The position numbers and the translations under genes were made by a program. Shown one piece after another: positions 32,392 through 41,809 of a stretch of DNA of 64,000 nt. The notes under the pieces were generated by a model. The model saw only the letters and a program-made list of their open reading frames with translations. It did no database searches and was not told the DNA's origin. Source of the DNA: Bacillus cereus ATCC 14579 (GTDB lineage: Bacteria; Bacillota; Bacilli; Bacillales; Bacillaceae_G); contig NC_004722.1 of the NCBI RefSeq assembly GCF_000007825.1, positions 181,001 to 245,000 on the forward strand, in the 5' to 3' direction. Positions within the stretch are counted from its first letter, which is position 1. Each line of letters begins with the position of its first letter.

Positions 32392-34272
32392 ATGACTATT
32401 TGTAGTGTAAATAATGTAACGAAATCTTTTGGTGGAAACACCATATTTGAAAATATATCGCTTGAAATAAAGAATGGTGAACGTGTTGGATTAGTTGGTC
32501 GTAACGGTAGTGGGAAGACAACAATCTTTGGGCTTCTAACTGGAATGGAGAGTTTGGATGCAGGAGCCATTCATATGAAGAAAGGTACACGTATTGGTCA
32601 TGTCGCACAAATTCCGAAGTTTGATGAGGTTATGACTGTATATGATGTATTGAGTTCTGCTTTTAAAGTAGAAAAGGAATTAGAAAAAGAAATGCATGCT
32701 TTAGAAAAAAATATGGCGGTGGAACAGGAACAATCTGCTTTGGAAAAGCTAATGGAGAGGTACGGAGTCATTCAAGAAAAATTTGCATTTCTCGGTGGTT
32801 ATGAAATCGAGGCAAATATAATGAAGGTAGCAAATGGCTTACAAGTGACAGACTTATTTTCAAGAGTATTTACGGAATTAAGTGGAGGAGAACAGACGAA
32901 AGTAAGCCTTGCATATATGCTATTGCAGAAACCAGATTTACTTCTATTAGATGAACCAACAAATCATTTAGATTTATTTGCAGTTGAATGGTTAGAGCAA
33001 TTTTTAAAAGAATACACTGGAACAGTTATAGTTATTTCACATGATCGCTATTTCCTTGATGAAGTTGTAACGAAAATTTTTGATTTGGAAGATGGAGAGA
33101 TTCACGTGTACCATACGAATTATTCTCAGTTCGTTGAGGAGAAGGAAGAAAGATTACTTCAAGAGTTTCAAGCTTATCAGGAGCAACAAAAGAAAATAAA
33201 GAAAATGAAAGAAGCGATTAAGCGTCTACGTGAATGGGCAAATCAAGCGAACCCTCCGAATGAAGGATTGCATAAAAGAGCGAGAAATATGGAACGTGCG
33301 TTAGAACGTATAGAGAAATTAAAGAGGCCAATTTTAGAACGAAAACAGATGGGTCTTCAGTTTGAAGGGCAAGAGAGAAGCGGGAAAGATGTTGTTGTAA
33401 TGAAAGAAGTGAGTAAAGGTTTTGCTGGACGACCTTTATTTGAACAAGCGAATTTACATGTTCGTTTTCAAGAGCGTGCGGCTATCGTTGGTCGTAATGG
33501 TACAGGAAAGACTACATTATTAAAACTACTATTAGAAGAAATAAATCCAGACGTTGGTGAAATTCGAATTGGTAGTAGTGTCAAAATTGGTTATTTATCA
33601 CAGCATACGTATGGAAATGTGAAGAGTAATGTATTGGAAGCGTTTAGAGAGTATGTAGCTGTAACAGAAGGAGAAGCAAGACATATATTGGCTAAGTTTT
33701 TATTTTATGGTCCAGCAGTATTTAAGAAAGTAACGCAACTGAGCGGTGGAGAAAAAATGAGGTTAAGACTTGCGCAACTTATGTATCAAGACATCAATTT
33801 TCTAATTTTAGATGAGCCGACAAACCATCTTGATATTGAATCAAGGGAAGTTTTAGAGGAAGCCCTTGAGCAATATAATGGAACAATCCTAGCTGTTTCA
33901 CATGATCGTTATTTTTTAAATAAGTTATTTGAAAAGACGTACTGGATTGATGAATGTAAATTATTTGAGTTTGCAGGAAACTATGCATGGGCTCGTCAAA
34001 AATGGGAAGAAAAGCTTGAGAAGCAAGTAATAAAGCAAAAACGCCAAGGGAGAAAGAGTGTTGAAATGGTTCCAGTAAAAGAGAAAAAAGCTAGGAATCT
34101 TGAAGAGATTGAAAATGAGTTAATGCATGTAGAAGAAGATATATATGCAATAGAATGTGAAATGGAACATGTAGCTGATGTTGAAAGACTTGAAAAATTA
34201 TATGAGGAAAAAACGATGAAAGAGTTGTTACGAGCGAAGTTATATAGTGAGTTAGAGAATATTGTGGAGTAA
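32392..34272 (+). CDS. ABC-F family ATPase (ribosome-associated, possible resistance protein)
   Basis: 626 residues from ATG 32392 (AAAGGAG upstream); an in-frame GTG at 32296 would add 32 residues through the attenuator and is rejected. Two nucleotide-binding domains without membrane segments: Walker A GRNGSGKTT (36-44), LSGGEQTK, LLLLDEPTNHLD; basic interdomain linker (EEKEERLLQEFQAYQEQQKK, RLREWANQANPPNEGLHKRA); second Walker A GRNGTGKTT, LSGGEKMR, FLILDEPTNHLD; C-terminal coiled coil. ABC-F proteins act on the ribosome; the long linker and attenuator leader suggest the antibiotic-resistance subgroup, but a housekeeping role is possible. Confidence 0.85.
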   Translation: MTICSVNNVTKSFGGNTIFENISLEIKNGERVGLVGRNGSGKTTIFGLLTGMESLDAGAIHMKKGTRIGHVAQIPKFDEVMTVYDVLSSAFKVEKELEKEMHALEKNMAVEQEQSALEKLMERYGVIQEKFAFLGGYEIEANIMKVANGLQVTDLFSRVFTELSGGEQTKVSLAYMLLQKPDLLLLDEPTNHLDLFAVEWLEQFLKEYTGTVIVISHDRYFLDEVVTKIFDLEDGEIHVYHTNYSQFVEEKEERLLQEFQAYQEQQKKIKKMKEAIKRLREWANQANPPNEGLHKRARNMERALERIEKLKRPILERKQMGLQFEGQERSGKDVVVMKEVSKGFAGRPLFEQANLHVRFQERAAIVGRNGTGKTTLLKLLLEEINPDVGEIRIGSSVKIGYLSQHTYGNVKSNVLEAFREYVAVTEGEARHILAKFLFYGPAVFKKVTQLSGGEKMRLRLAQLMYQDINFLILDEPTNHLDIESREVLEEALEQYNGTILAVSHDRYFLNKLFEKTYWIDECKLFEFAGNYAWARQKWEEKLEKQVIKQKRQGRKSVEMVPVKEKKARNLEEIENELMHVEEDIYAIECEMEHVADVERLEKLYEEKTMKELLRAKLYSELENIVE

Positions 34273-34278
34273 AGAGTA

Positions 34279-34322
34279 GAAAGCCACTTCCTTTCAGTTT
34301 TGTTGGAGGAAGTGGCTTTTTC
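34279..34322 (+). terminator. terminator of ABC-F gene
   Basis: AAAGCCACTTCC / GGAAGTGGCTTTTT stem. Confidence 0.9.
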
Positions 34323-34360
34323 ATAATGATATTTTGATTTAAAGATTAAATGAAGCGATG

Positions 34361-34376
34361 TGTTTCACGTGAAACA
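34361..34376. promoter_or_regulatory. parS, ParB/Spo0J binding site
   Basis: TGTTTCACGTGAAACA, a perfect 16-bp palindrome identical to the consensus parS of Bacillus. Lies in an intergenic region. parS sites cluster around oriC and load ParB and condensin. Confidence 0.95.
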
Positions 34377-34512
34377 GTAACTTAGATAAATCCGTGTTCC
34401 TCAATTTGCATAGCTTGTGAAGCGTATGAAATGATAAGGTGAAAAATAAATGTCATTAGTGGCTTTTCAATAGGAGTAATCACAAAAACAAAGGCTAATT
34501 ATTTCCCGAGAG

Positions 34513-34616
34513 ATAAAGTGAGGGCTTTTACGGGCAGCCCGACCCCGACCTAACTTCTTTTGCTTTCGCTGAATTTTGAGGTGGGGTTCTTACTGCCCGG
34601 CAAATAGCGGGATAAA
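34513..34616 (+). repeat. bcr1 element with internal deletion
   Basis: Flanked by perfect ATAAA duplications (34513-34517, 34612-34616). Begins GTGA like the complete copy, then jumps to GGGCTTTTACGGGCAG and keeps the long GGGCAGCCCGACCCC..GGGGTTCTTACTGCCC hairpin and the AGCGGG end. The first hairpin (~50 bp) is missing. Confidence 0.78.
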
Positions 34617-34661
34617 TATGTATAAAAGAGACTAGTGAATGAAAACGAAAAGAGAGCAAAG

Positions 34662-34859
34662 TTACAGCTTTACGCGCTGAACCCTGCTCTCTTTTTGCGT
34701 GGCATCTTCTCTCGTTGAAATTATAATAGCGATCCCGAGCATGATAAAAAAAGCTAAAAAGAGGACGAACTTTGGGAAGAACGGGAATAGTAATAACGCT
34801 CCGACTATCATAATTGTTAATAATACGTAGTGCAGGACGTATTGGAATAGGTTGTCCAT
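34662..34859 (-). CDS. small two-helix membrane protein
   Basis: 65 residues from ATG 34859 (AAAGGGGG upstream; the frame to 34907 lacks a ribosome site). Two adjacent hydrophobic helices (YVLHYVLLTIMIVGALLLF; FVLFLAFFIMLGIAIII) and a basic polar tail. Function unknown. Confidence 0.65.
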   Translation of the reverse strand: MDNLFQYVLHYVLLTIMIVGALLLFPFFPKFVLFLAFFIMLGIAIIISTREDATQKESRVQRVKL

Positions 34860-34988
34860 ATTTTCGCCCCCTTTTTGGTAATTGTTTATTAGTATTCTAT
34901 GTTTCATGTTGAAGGAATAGAAGTAGATTTTTAAGTTTTTTAATACGAATTATAGCTGAGTTTTCTTAAAGTATAAATGTAGAGTGAT

Positions 34989-35003
34989 AATTTTGGAAAA
35001 ATT
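34989..35003. promoter_or_regulatory. possible CodY box
   Basis: AATTTTGGAAAAATT matches 12 of 15 positions of the CodY consensus AATTTTCWGAAAATT, 25 nt upstream of the -35 box of the peptide transporter promoter. Confidence 0.4.
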
Positions 35004-35027
35004 CTCAAAATATTTATTTAGAAAGAA

Positions 35028-35056
35028 TTGACAAAACATAATGAACGATATAAGCT
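35028..35056 (+). promoter_or_regulatory. sigma-A promoter of peptide ABC operon
   Basis: TTGACA (35028-35033), 17-nt spacer, TAAGCT (35051-35056), leaving a leader of ~165 nt. Confidence 0.6.
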
Positions 35057-35074
35057 AATAACCATAAAGTCTAC

Positions 35075-35145
35075 CGGAAAGGTCGGAATAAGATTGTTAC
35101 CCCTCAAAAACATCTATTTTTTTACGATTAAAACCGACTTTTCCG
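35075..35145 (+). ncRNA. structured leader of peptide ABC operon, unidentified
   Basis: CGGAAAGGTCGG (35075-35086) pairs with CCGACTTTTCCG (35134-35145) to close a ~47-nt loop (one G-U pair). No T-run follows, so not a terminator. I recognise no riboswitch class. Confidence 0.4.
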
Positions 35146-35228
35146 ATTGGCTATAAATGTTGCTGTGGGAGGCATACATAAGGTAATTCGTTCAGAGGGT
35201 ATAATCATAAAAAGTTAGGGTGGGGACA

Positions 35229-36956
35229 ATGAAGAAAAAGACAAAAAAATGGGCTGGTGTATTTTCGGTATTAATGAGTAGTTCGCTTGTGTTGTCTGCT
35301 TGTGGGGGACAGGAGGACGCGGCTTCTACGGAGCCGGTTAAACAGCAGGATTTAAAAAATGTGAAAATTGAAAAGATCGCTGCGACAGATAAAACGAAAG
35401 TGCCAGACAAAGCGAAGAATAGAAAAGATACGTTAGTAGTTGGTATTAGTAAGCCAGGCGGCGTATTTTTGCCATACTTCCAACAAAATGGTTGGGATGG
35501 AAACGTAACTTCAGTTATTTTTGCATCTCTTGTATCAACCGATAAACAAGGGAAACCAATTCCAGAATTAGCTGAGAAGTGGGACGTTTCTTCTGATCAG
35601 TTAACATATACATTCCATTTACGTAAAGATTTGAAATTTAGTGATGGATCGCCATTAACGGCGGATGATGTAGCTTTCACATTGACGCTTTTACATGATA
35701 AGGCATATGAAGGTGAAGTAGATATCTCTCAATATGCGGTTAAAGGTGGTAAAGAATATAAGGAAGGAAAAGCAACTTCAATTGAAGGTATTCAAGTTGT
35801 TGATCCACAAACAATTAAAATTACAACTGAAAAAGTGAATTCACAAGCTATATTTGTTTTAGGAGGTACAGTACTATCAAAAGCTTATTATGGAAAAGAT
35901 TATAAGCAAAATACAAGCTTAGATTACTTAAAAGATTTATATGGAAACCCATTAGCTGCGGGTCCATATAAATTTGAAAAGTATATTCCAGGTCAAGAAG
36001 TTCGTTTTGTAGCAAACGAAAATTATTATGCGGGTAAAGCAAAAATTCAAAACTTCATTTATAAAATTACTTCTGGTGATACGAAGCTTCAGTTATTCCA
36101 AACAGGAGAAGTTGACCATACTGGCTTAGGTACTGGTGATGAGGTTCTTGAACAGGCTAAGGCTTTAGAATTCGCCAATATCCAAATCGAAACAGCACCG
36201 TCATTTAGTTATATTTATATGAATAATAATAAGCCTTATTTAAAGGATAAAAAGGTTCGCCAAGCACTTATTTACGGATTAGACCGCAAAAAATATGTTG
36301 ATACAGCGTTAAAAGGATACGGTACAGTAGCCAATGTACCAATTCATCCAACTTCTTGGGCTTATACGGAAGAAGGAGTTAATAAATACGAATACGATAA
36401 AGAAAAAGCGAAAAAATTATTAGATGAAGCAGGGTGGAAAGTTGGTTCGGATGGAATTCGTGAAAAAGATGGTCAAAAATTAAAACTTTCTTATTTCGGT
36501 CCAAGTTCGGCTAAAGATAGTGATTTATTAATTCCGATTGCGAAAGAGAATTATAAAGAAATAGGTGTAGAGTTTAATCCTGAATTTATGGACTTTAATA
36601 CGATGCTTTCTAAGGTAAACAAAGGGGATTATGATTTAGCTTCTGTTTCGACACCGATTACAAGTGATCCGAGTGAAACAGCTGGTGAATATTTGTCTAC
36701 TGCAAATGAAACTAGTCTTGGTTATAAGAATGCAAAAGTAGATGAGCTAATTCAAAAAGGTATTGAAACTGTAGATATCGAAAAGCGTAAACCTATTTAT
36801 AAAGAATTGTATAAAGAATTAAGTGATGATCCACCAGTAATTCTATTAAACTACCGTAGAACAATTACTGGTTATAACGGGAATATAAAAGGAATTGATC
36901 CTGAAAAGTACAACAGTATTAGTGCAAACTTACCAGTATTATCATTTGAAAAATAA
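35229..36956 (+). CDS. peptide-binding lipoprotein (SBP_bac_5, AppA/OppA type)
   Basis: 575 residues from ATG 35229 (GGGTGGGG upstream). Lipobox LSAC (Cys25), a long linker to ~residue 60, then DTLVVGISKPGGVFLPYF, KDLKFSDGSPLTADDVAFTL and KVRQALIYGLDRKKYVDTAL, typical of the family-5 binding proteins. First gene of binding protein-permease-permease-ATPase-ATPase operon 35229-40902. Confidence 0.9.
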   Translation: MKKKTKKWAGVFSVLMSSSLVLSACGGQEDAASTEPVKQQDLKNVKIEKIAATDKTKVPDKAKNRKDTLVVGISKPGGVFLPYFQQNGWDGNVTSVIFASLVSTDKQGKPIPELAEKWDVSSDQLTYTFHLRKDLKFSDGSPLTADDVAFTLTLLHDKAYEGEVDISQYAVKGGKEYKEGKATSIEGIQVVDPQTIKITTEKVNSQAIFVLGGTVLSKAYYGKDYKQNTSLDYLKDLYGNPLAAGPYKFEKYIPGQEVRFVANENYYAGKAKIQNFIYKITSGDTKLQLFQTGEVDHTGLGTGDEVLEQAKALEFANIQIETAPSFSYIYMNNNKPYLKDKKVRQALIYGLDRKKYVDTALKGYGTVANVPIHPTSWAYTEEGVNKYEYDKEKAKKLLDEAGWKVGSDGIREKDGQKLKLSYFGPSSAKDSDLLIPIAKENYKEIGVEFNPEFMDFNTMLSKVNKGDYDLASVSTPITSDPSETAGEYLSTANETSLGYKNAKVDELIQKGIETVDIEKRKPIYKELYKELSDDPPVILLNYRRTITGYNGNIKGIDPEKYNSISANLPVLSFEK

Positions 36957-37059
36957 CGATAAGAATGTATAAGTAGAAGACATTTTTTCATTCGGTTAGT
37001 AATGTGCCGCTTTGAAAAAATGTTCTTCTATTTTAAGCATAAGATTGGAGAGAAAAAGG

Positions 37060-38016
37060 GTGAAAACATATATTGTTCGTAGGTTGTTACAAATGATTCC
37101 TACACTGCTTGGTACATCAATTATTATCTTCGTCCTGTTCGCACTTCTTCCTGGGGATTATATTGATTCAAACCCGAAAATTACACCGGAAAGAGCAGCT
37201 GAACTGAGGGAGTTATATGGGTTGAACAAACCAATTGTTGAGCGTTATTTTCATTGGTTAGGTAATGCATTGCAAGGGGACTTTGGCTTCTCGCTTCAAT
37301 ATCAAGAGCCTGTAACGTCATTATTAAATAAATTTATTTGGAATTCTTTTAGTGTAGCAATTATTGCATTGTTTTTTATTTGGCTAATTGCACTTATTAT
37401 CGGTGTATTCTCGGCGACGAAGCAACATTCTTTATTCGATAAACTTGTAACAATCGGTGTTTTTGCAGCAATGTCATTCCCTTCATTCTTTATCGGTTTG
37501 TTTTTAATTAAGGTGTTTGCGGTTGACTTTAAGTTATTACCGATAGGTGGAATGATTGATGTTGGCAGTAATTCAACAGGAGTTGCTTACGTGATAGAAG
37601 TTGCAAAACATATGATTTTACCAGTATTTATTTTGACACTTCTTGGGGTCGGCTCGCTAACTCGTTATTTTAGAACAAGTATGTTAGAGGTTGTAAGACA
37701 AGATTACATACGAACAGCAAGAGCGAAAGGTTTGAAGGAGAAGACGGTTATTTATAAGCATGCATTAAAAAATGCAATTTTACCGGCAATTACGTTATTA
37801 GCATTTGAATTACCTGGATTGTTTTCTGGGGCAATTATTATTGAACAAATTTTTAACTGGCCAGGGATTGGTAATATTCAATTAGAAGCATTAAATTTCC
37901 GTGACTATACAGTATTGATGGCATTTACGATGTTTCTTTCTTGTTTAACAATCGTTTCAAACTTTTTAGCAGATATCGTATATGCAGTTGTTGATCCAAG
38001 AATTCGGTTGAAGTAA
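37060..38016 (+). CDS. peptide ABC transporter permease (OppB type)
   Basis: 318 residues from GTG 37060 (GGAG ~10 nt upstream). Begins YIVRRLLQMIPTLLGTSIII, has the EAA loop ARAKGLKEKTVIYKHALKNA and ends DPRIRLK. Partner permease follows after 12 nt. Confidence 0.9.
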   Translation: MKTYIVRRLLQMIPTLLGTSIIIFVLFALLPGDYIDSNPKITPERAAELRELYGLNKPIVERYFHWLGNALQGDFGFSLQYQEPVTSLLNKFIWNSFSVAIIALFFIWLIALIIGVFSATKQHSLFDKLVTIGVFAAMSFPSFFIGLFLIKVFAVDFKLLPIGGMIDVGSNSTGVAYVIEVAKHMILPVFILTLLGVGSLTRYFRTSMLEVVRQDYIRTARAKGLKEKTVIYKHALKNAILPAITLLAFELPGLFSGAIIIEQIFNWPGIGNIQLEALNFRDYTVLMAFTMFLSCLTIVSNFLADIVYAVVDPRIRLK

Positions 38017-38028
38017 GGGGGGAAAGAA

Positions 38029-38949
38029 ATGGAGACTGTTACAGTAATTACAGAAAAAAAAGAAAAAAAGAGAAGAAATGAATCATCACCATGGCGACAA
38101 GCTTTTAAAAAGATAAAGAAAAATAAGATGGCACTTGTAGGGTTTTATGCATTAATTTTTATGTTTTTATTTTGTTTTATCGGTCCGTTCTTTTCTCCAT
38201 ATGCATCAGGAAAAATACAAGTTGCGCTCATTAACAAACCACCTAGTTTTTCTCATTGGCTTGGTACAGATCAATTAGGAAGAGATATTTTAACAAGGCT
38301 TATGCAAGCGGGACGTATTTCATTAACCATTGGTTTAGCTTCAATGGTTTTATCGGTTATACTTGGAGCTTTATTAGGAGCGATTGCAGGTTTTTATCGT
38401 GGTATTGTGGACAATATTATTATGCGACTTGCAGATATTTTAATGTCGATGCCAGGATTACCGTTACTTATTATAATGGGTGCGATTTTATCAGAGTGGA
38501 AAGTACCGTCTGATTATCGTTTGTATGTCATTATGATTATTTTAAGTTTAGTAGGTTGGCCAGGGCTTGCACGCCTTGTAAGAGGGCAAATTTTATCACT
38601 TAGGGAGCAAGCATTTATGCAAGCTGCGGATGTGTTAGGAATAAAAGATTACCGGAAAATTATATATCACTTAATACCTAATGTTTTACCTATTTTAATT
38701 GTCGTATCTACATTAGGTGTTGCAGGTTCTATTTTGGGAGAATCCGCACTAAGTTACTTAGGTCTTGGAGTCGTTCCACCTACACCATCATGGGGGAACA
38801 TGATTAGCGCAGCTAACTCATTAATCGATTTCCAAAAGCGTCCATGGTTATGGATTCCGCCTGGTTTTGCAATCTTTATAACAGTTGTATCAATTAATTT
38901 ACTTGGTGATGCACTTCGTGATGCATTAGATCCAAAGATGAGACGGTAG
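38029..38949 (+). CDS. peptide ABC transporter permease (OppC type)
   Basis: 306 residues; basic N-terminus, membrane helix, SHWLGTDQLGRDILTRLMQA signature, EAA loop AADVLGIKDYRKIIYHLIPN, end DPKMRR. AAGGGGGGAAAG precedes the ATG. Confidence 0.9.
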   Translation: METVTVITEKKEKKRRNESSPWRQAFKKIKKNKMALVGFYALIFMFLFCFIGPFFSPYASGKIQVALINKPPSFSHWLGTDQLGRDILTRLMQAGRISLTIGLASMVLSVILGALLGAIAGFYRGIVDNIIMRLADILMSMPGLPLLIIMGAILSEWKVPSDYRLYVIMIILSLVGWPGLARLVRGQILSLREQAFMQAADVLGIKDYRKIIYHLIPNVLPILIVVSTLGVAGSILGESALSYLGLGVVPPTPSWGNMISAANSLIDFQKRPWLWIPPGFAIFITVVSINLLGDALRDALDPKMRR

Positions 38950-38959
38950 GTGAGGAGAT

Positions 38960-39940
38960 ATGAGTAAAGCGGTAGTAGAGCTGAAAGATTTACAAACACA
39001 CTTTCAGACAGAAGAAGGGACAGTAAAAGCTGTGAATCATGTTAGTTTTTCTGTTCGAGAAGGTGAAACTGTTTGTGTTGTAGGTGAATCTGGTTGCGGA
39101 AAAAGTGTAACGGCGTTATCTATTATGGGACTTATTGCTGAATCAGGCAGTGTAGTAGGTGGAGATATTTTATATGAAGGAAAAAGTCTTTTAGGAATGA
39201 AAGAGAAAGAGCTTCGTAGTTTACGAGGGAATGATATTGCGATGATTTTCCAAGAACCGATGACATCGCTAAACCCCGTCTTCACTGTAGGAGAGCAAAT
39301 TGTAGAAACGTTAAGGGAGCATGAATTACTTAGTAAAAATGAAGCATATAAGAAGGCAATTGAGTTAATTCGTAAAGTTGGCATAGCCCGCGCTGATGAA
39401 ATCGTCCATTCTTATCCGCATGAACTGAGCGGCGGGATGTTACAACGTATTATGATTGCTGTTGCACTTAGTTGTAATCCTAAGTTATTAATTGCGGATG
39501 AACCAACAACAGCTCTTGATGTTACCATTCAGGCTCAAATATTGGATCTACTAAGACAAGTGAAAGAAGAATTTAAAACGTCGATTTTATTAATTACACA
39601 TGACTTAGGTGTCGTAGCGGAAATGGCTGATTATGTTGTCGTTATGTATGGCGGGAAAGTTATCGAAGAAGCCCCAGTACTAGAGATATTCCAAAATCCA
39701 AAACATCCTTATACGAAAGGATTATTGAAATCAAAACCAGTAATGGGAAAACGAATAGATAAACTATATTCTATTCCAGGGCAAGTTCCGAATTTAGTTG
39801 GTTTAGGTGAGTTTTGCTACTTTAGTGGGCGTTGTGAGCATTGTATGGAAATATGTGAAAAAGAAGCCCCAAATCTAAATGTAAATGATGAAAATCATAA
39901 AGTAGCTTGCTGGTTATATGAGGAGCGTGCGGAACAATGA
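38960..39940 (+). CDS. peptide ABC transporter ATP-binding protein (DppD/OppD type)
   Basis: 326 residues. Walker A GESGCGKSV, signature LSGGML, Walker B LLIADEP, switch LITHDLGVV, and a C-terminal cysteine-rich segment (FCYFSGRCEHCMEICEKEAP). Stop overlaps the next start as ATGA. Confidence 0.9.
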   Translation: MSKAVVELKDLQTHFQTEEGTVKAVNHVSFSVREGETVCVVGESGCGKSVTALSIMGLIAESGSVVGGDILYEGKSLLGMKEKELRSLRGNDIAMIFQEPMTSLNPVFTVGEQIVETLREHELLSKNEAYKKAIELIRKVGIARADEIVHSYPHELSGGMLQRIMIAVALSCNPKLLIADEPTTALDVTIQAQILDLLRQVKEEFKTSILLITHDLGVVAEMADYVVVMYGGKVIEEAPVLEIFQNPKHPYTKGLLKSKPVMGKRIDKLYSIPGQVPNLVGLGEFCYFSGRCEHCMEICEKEAPNLNVNDENHKVACWLYEERAEQ

Positions 39941-40902
39941 GTGAACCATTATTAGAGGTGAAAAATCTAAAGACATATTTTCCAATTAAGGGTGGCGTAT
40001 TTAGTAGAACAATTGGGCATGTAAAAGCGGTTGATGGAGTAAGTTTTACTATTAATAAAGGTGAAGTGTTTGGTCTCGTTGGCGAATCAGGGAGCGGAAA
40101 AACAACAATAGGAAAAACAATTTTACGCCTCGTTCAAAAAACGGAGGGAGAAGTGAAGTTTAAAGGGAAAGATGTTCATTCTTTATCCAAGGATGAATTA
40201 AGAAAACATCGCCCTAATATGCAGCTCGTTTTCCAAGATCCATTTAGCTCATTAAATCCGAGAATGAGAATTGGAGAAGCGCTTGGAGAGCCAATGTTGG
40301 CCCACGGATTAGCGACGAAAGAAAATGTTCGTGAAAAGGTAATTGAAGTATTGGAGTTATGTGGATTAGCTCCTTATCATATTGACCGGTATCCCCATGA
40401 GTTTTCTGGTGGACAACGTCAGCGTATCGTAATCGCAAGAGCTATGGTATTAAATCCGGAATTTATTGTAGCTGATGAACCTGTGGCGGCACTAGATGTA
40501 TCTATCCAAGCACAAATTATTAATTTATTTAGTGAGTTACAAGAGAAAAAGGGATTATCTTATTTATTCATTTCGCATGATTTAAGTGTAGTAGAACATT
40601 TATGTACGAAAATCGGAATTATGTATTTAGGTACGATTGTGGAGACAGCACCGCGTGATGAGTTATTTACCAATCCGCTACATCCTTATACGAAAGCATT
40701 GTTATCAGCTGTTCCAATACCAGATCCAACAGTGAAGCGAGAGCGAATTATACTAGAAGGGGATATTCCAAGTCCAGCAAATCCACCTTCGGGCTGTCGT
40801 TTTCATACACGTTGCCCATTTGCAACGGATGTTTGTAAAAAAATAGTACCAGAATTCCGTAATGTTGGTGCAGAGCATTTTGTTGCTTGTCATCACGTAT
40901 AA
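39937..40902 (+). CDS. peptide ABC transporter ATP-binding protein (DppF/OppF type)
   Basis: 321 residues, full length for OppF. Walker A GESGSGKTT, signature FSGGQRQR, Walker B FIVADEP, switch FISHDLSVV, C-terminal CRFHTRCPFATDVC. Last gene of the operon. Confidence 0.9.
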   Translation: MSEPLLEVKNLKTYFPIKGGVFSRTIGHVKAVDGVSFTINKGEVFGLVGESGSGKTTIGKTILRLVQKTEGEVKFKGKDVHSLSKDELRKHRPNMQLVFQDPFSSLNPRMRIGEALGEPMLAHGLATKENVREKVIEVLELCGLAPYHIDRYPHEFSGGQRQRIVIARAMVLNPEFIVADEPVAALDVSIQAQIINLFSELQEKKGLSYLFISHDLSVVEHLCTKIGIMYLGTIVETAPRDELFTNPLHPYTKALLSAVPIPDPTVKRERIILEGDIPSPANPPSGCRFHTRCPFATDVCKKIVPEFRNVGAEHFVACHHV

Positions 40903-40938
40903 AAAAGGACTCTTTCAAATTGAAAGAGTCCTTTTTTT
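40901..40938. terminator. bidirectional terminator
   Basis: AAAAAAGGACTCTTTCAA / TTGAAAGAGTCCTTTTTT stem between convergent genes. Confidence 0.92.
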
Positions 40939-41809
40939 ATTTAATAGATGAAGTTTGTTTCAATACAAATTGCTCGATTGCGTGAGCAACACCATGTTCA
41001 TTGTTTGTTAGTGTTACAACATCACATAGCTTTTTTACATCTTCTTCAGCGTTGCCCATTGCAACAGATAAGCCTGCTACTTCTAACATCGGTACATCAT
41101 TAAAATTATCACCAATAGCAACTGTATCTTCAATAGGGATATTAAAATGAGCTGCCATCTGCTGTATCCCGTTTCCTTTATGTCCATTCTTATCCATAAT
41201 TTCTAAGTTAGTAGGAGCCGATGCTGTAACCATAATATCAGCATCTTCTTGTAATATACTTAATAGTTGTGCGCGATGCGCTGCATTAAACGTTAAAATG
41301 AAGAATTTAGATATTTCTAGTTCTTGGTTATTTACAACATCTTCTATTTTTTTGAAATCAGTAATTAGGTTCGATTTCTTTTGCTTTTCTGTAATTCGTT
41401 CAAGTTCCTCTAATGTAACATCAAGCGCATGCTTATTTTCTTCGAATGCTTGCATCACTTGATCTTGCCATGTATATGGAGAATAAACTCCTTTATTCGT
41501 ATATAGCTTATATGGGAAACCTTCAGATTCTAGTAATTTTGCAAGTTTGTAAACTTTGTCGTTTTGTATACAACGCGAGTTAATTACTTTTCCATCCACA
41601 TAAACAATAGCCCCATTGCTTGCTCCGACTGGAAGAGATAATTTATATTCTTCCAATAGCTTTAAAGCATCCTCTTTCGCACGACCAGAACAGATCATTA
41701 CAATATGACCAGCTTCTTGTGCAGTTTGGATTGCTTGTAGGTTTTCTTTGGAGATTTCAAGATTAGATGATAGTAGTGTACCATCCATATCTAATGCGAT
41801 TAATTTCAA
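40937..41809 (-). CDS. HAD-superfamily phosphatase, Cof-like (sugar-phosphatase type)
   Basis: 290 residues from TTG 41809 (GAGGTGG upstream). Motif I ALDMDGTLLSS, motif II MICSGRAKED, C2-type cap, motif IV VAIGDNFNDVPMLEVAGLSV. Cytoplasmic Mg-dependent phosphatase; substrate unknown. Confidence 0.85.
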   Translation of the reverse strand: MKLIALDMDGTLLSSNLEISKENLQAIQTAQEAGHIVMICSGRAKEDALKLLEEYKLSLPVGASNGAIVYVDGKVINSRCIQNDKVYKLAKLLESEGFPYKLYTNKGVYSPYTWQDQVMQAFEENKHALDVTLEELERITEKQKKSNLITDFKKIEDVVNNQELEISKFFILTFNAAHRAQLLSILQEDADIMVTASAPTNLEIMDKNGHKGNGIQQMAAHFNIPIEDTVAIGDNFNDVPMLEVAGLSVAMGNAEEDVKKLCDVVTLTNNEHGVAHAIEQFVLKQTSSIK

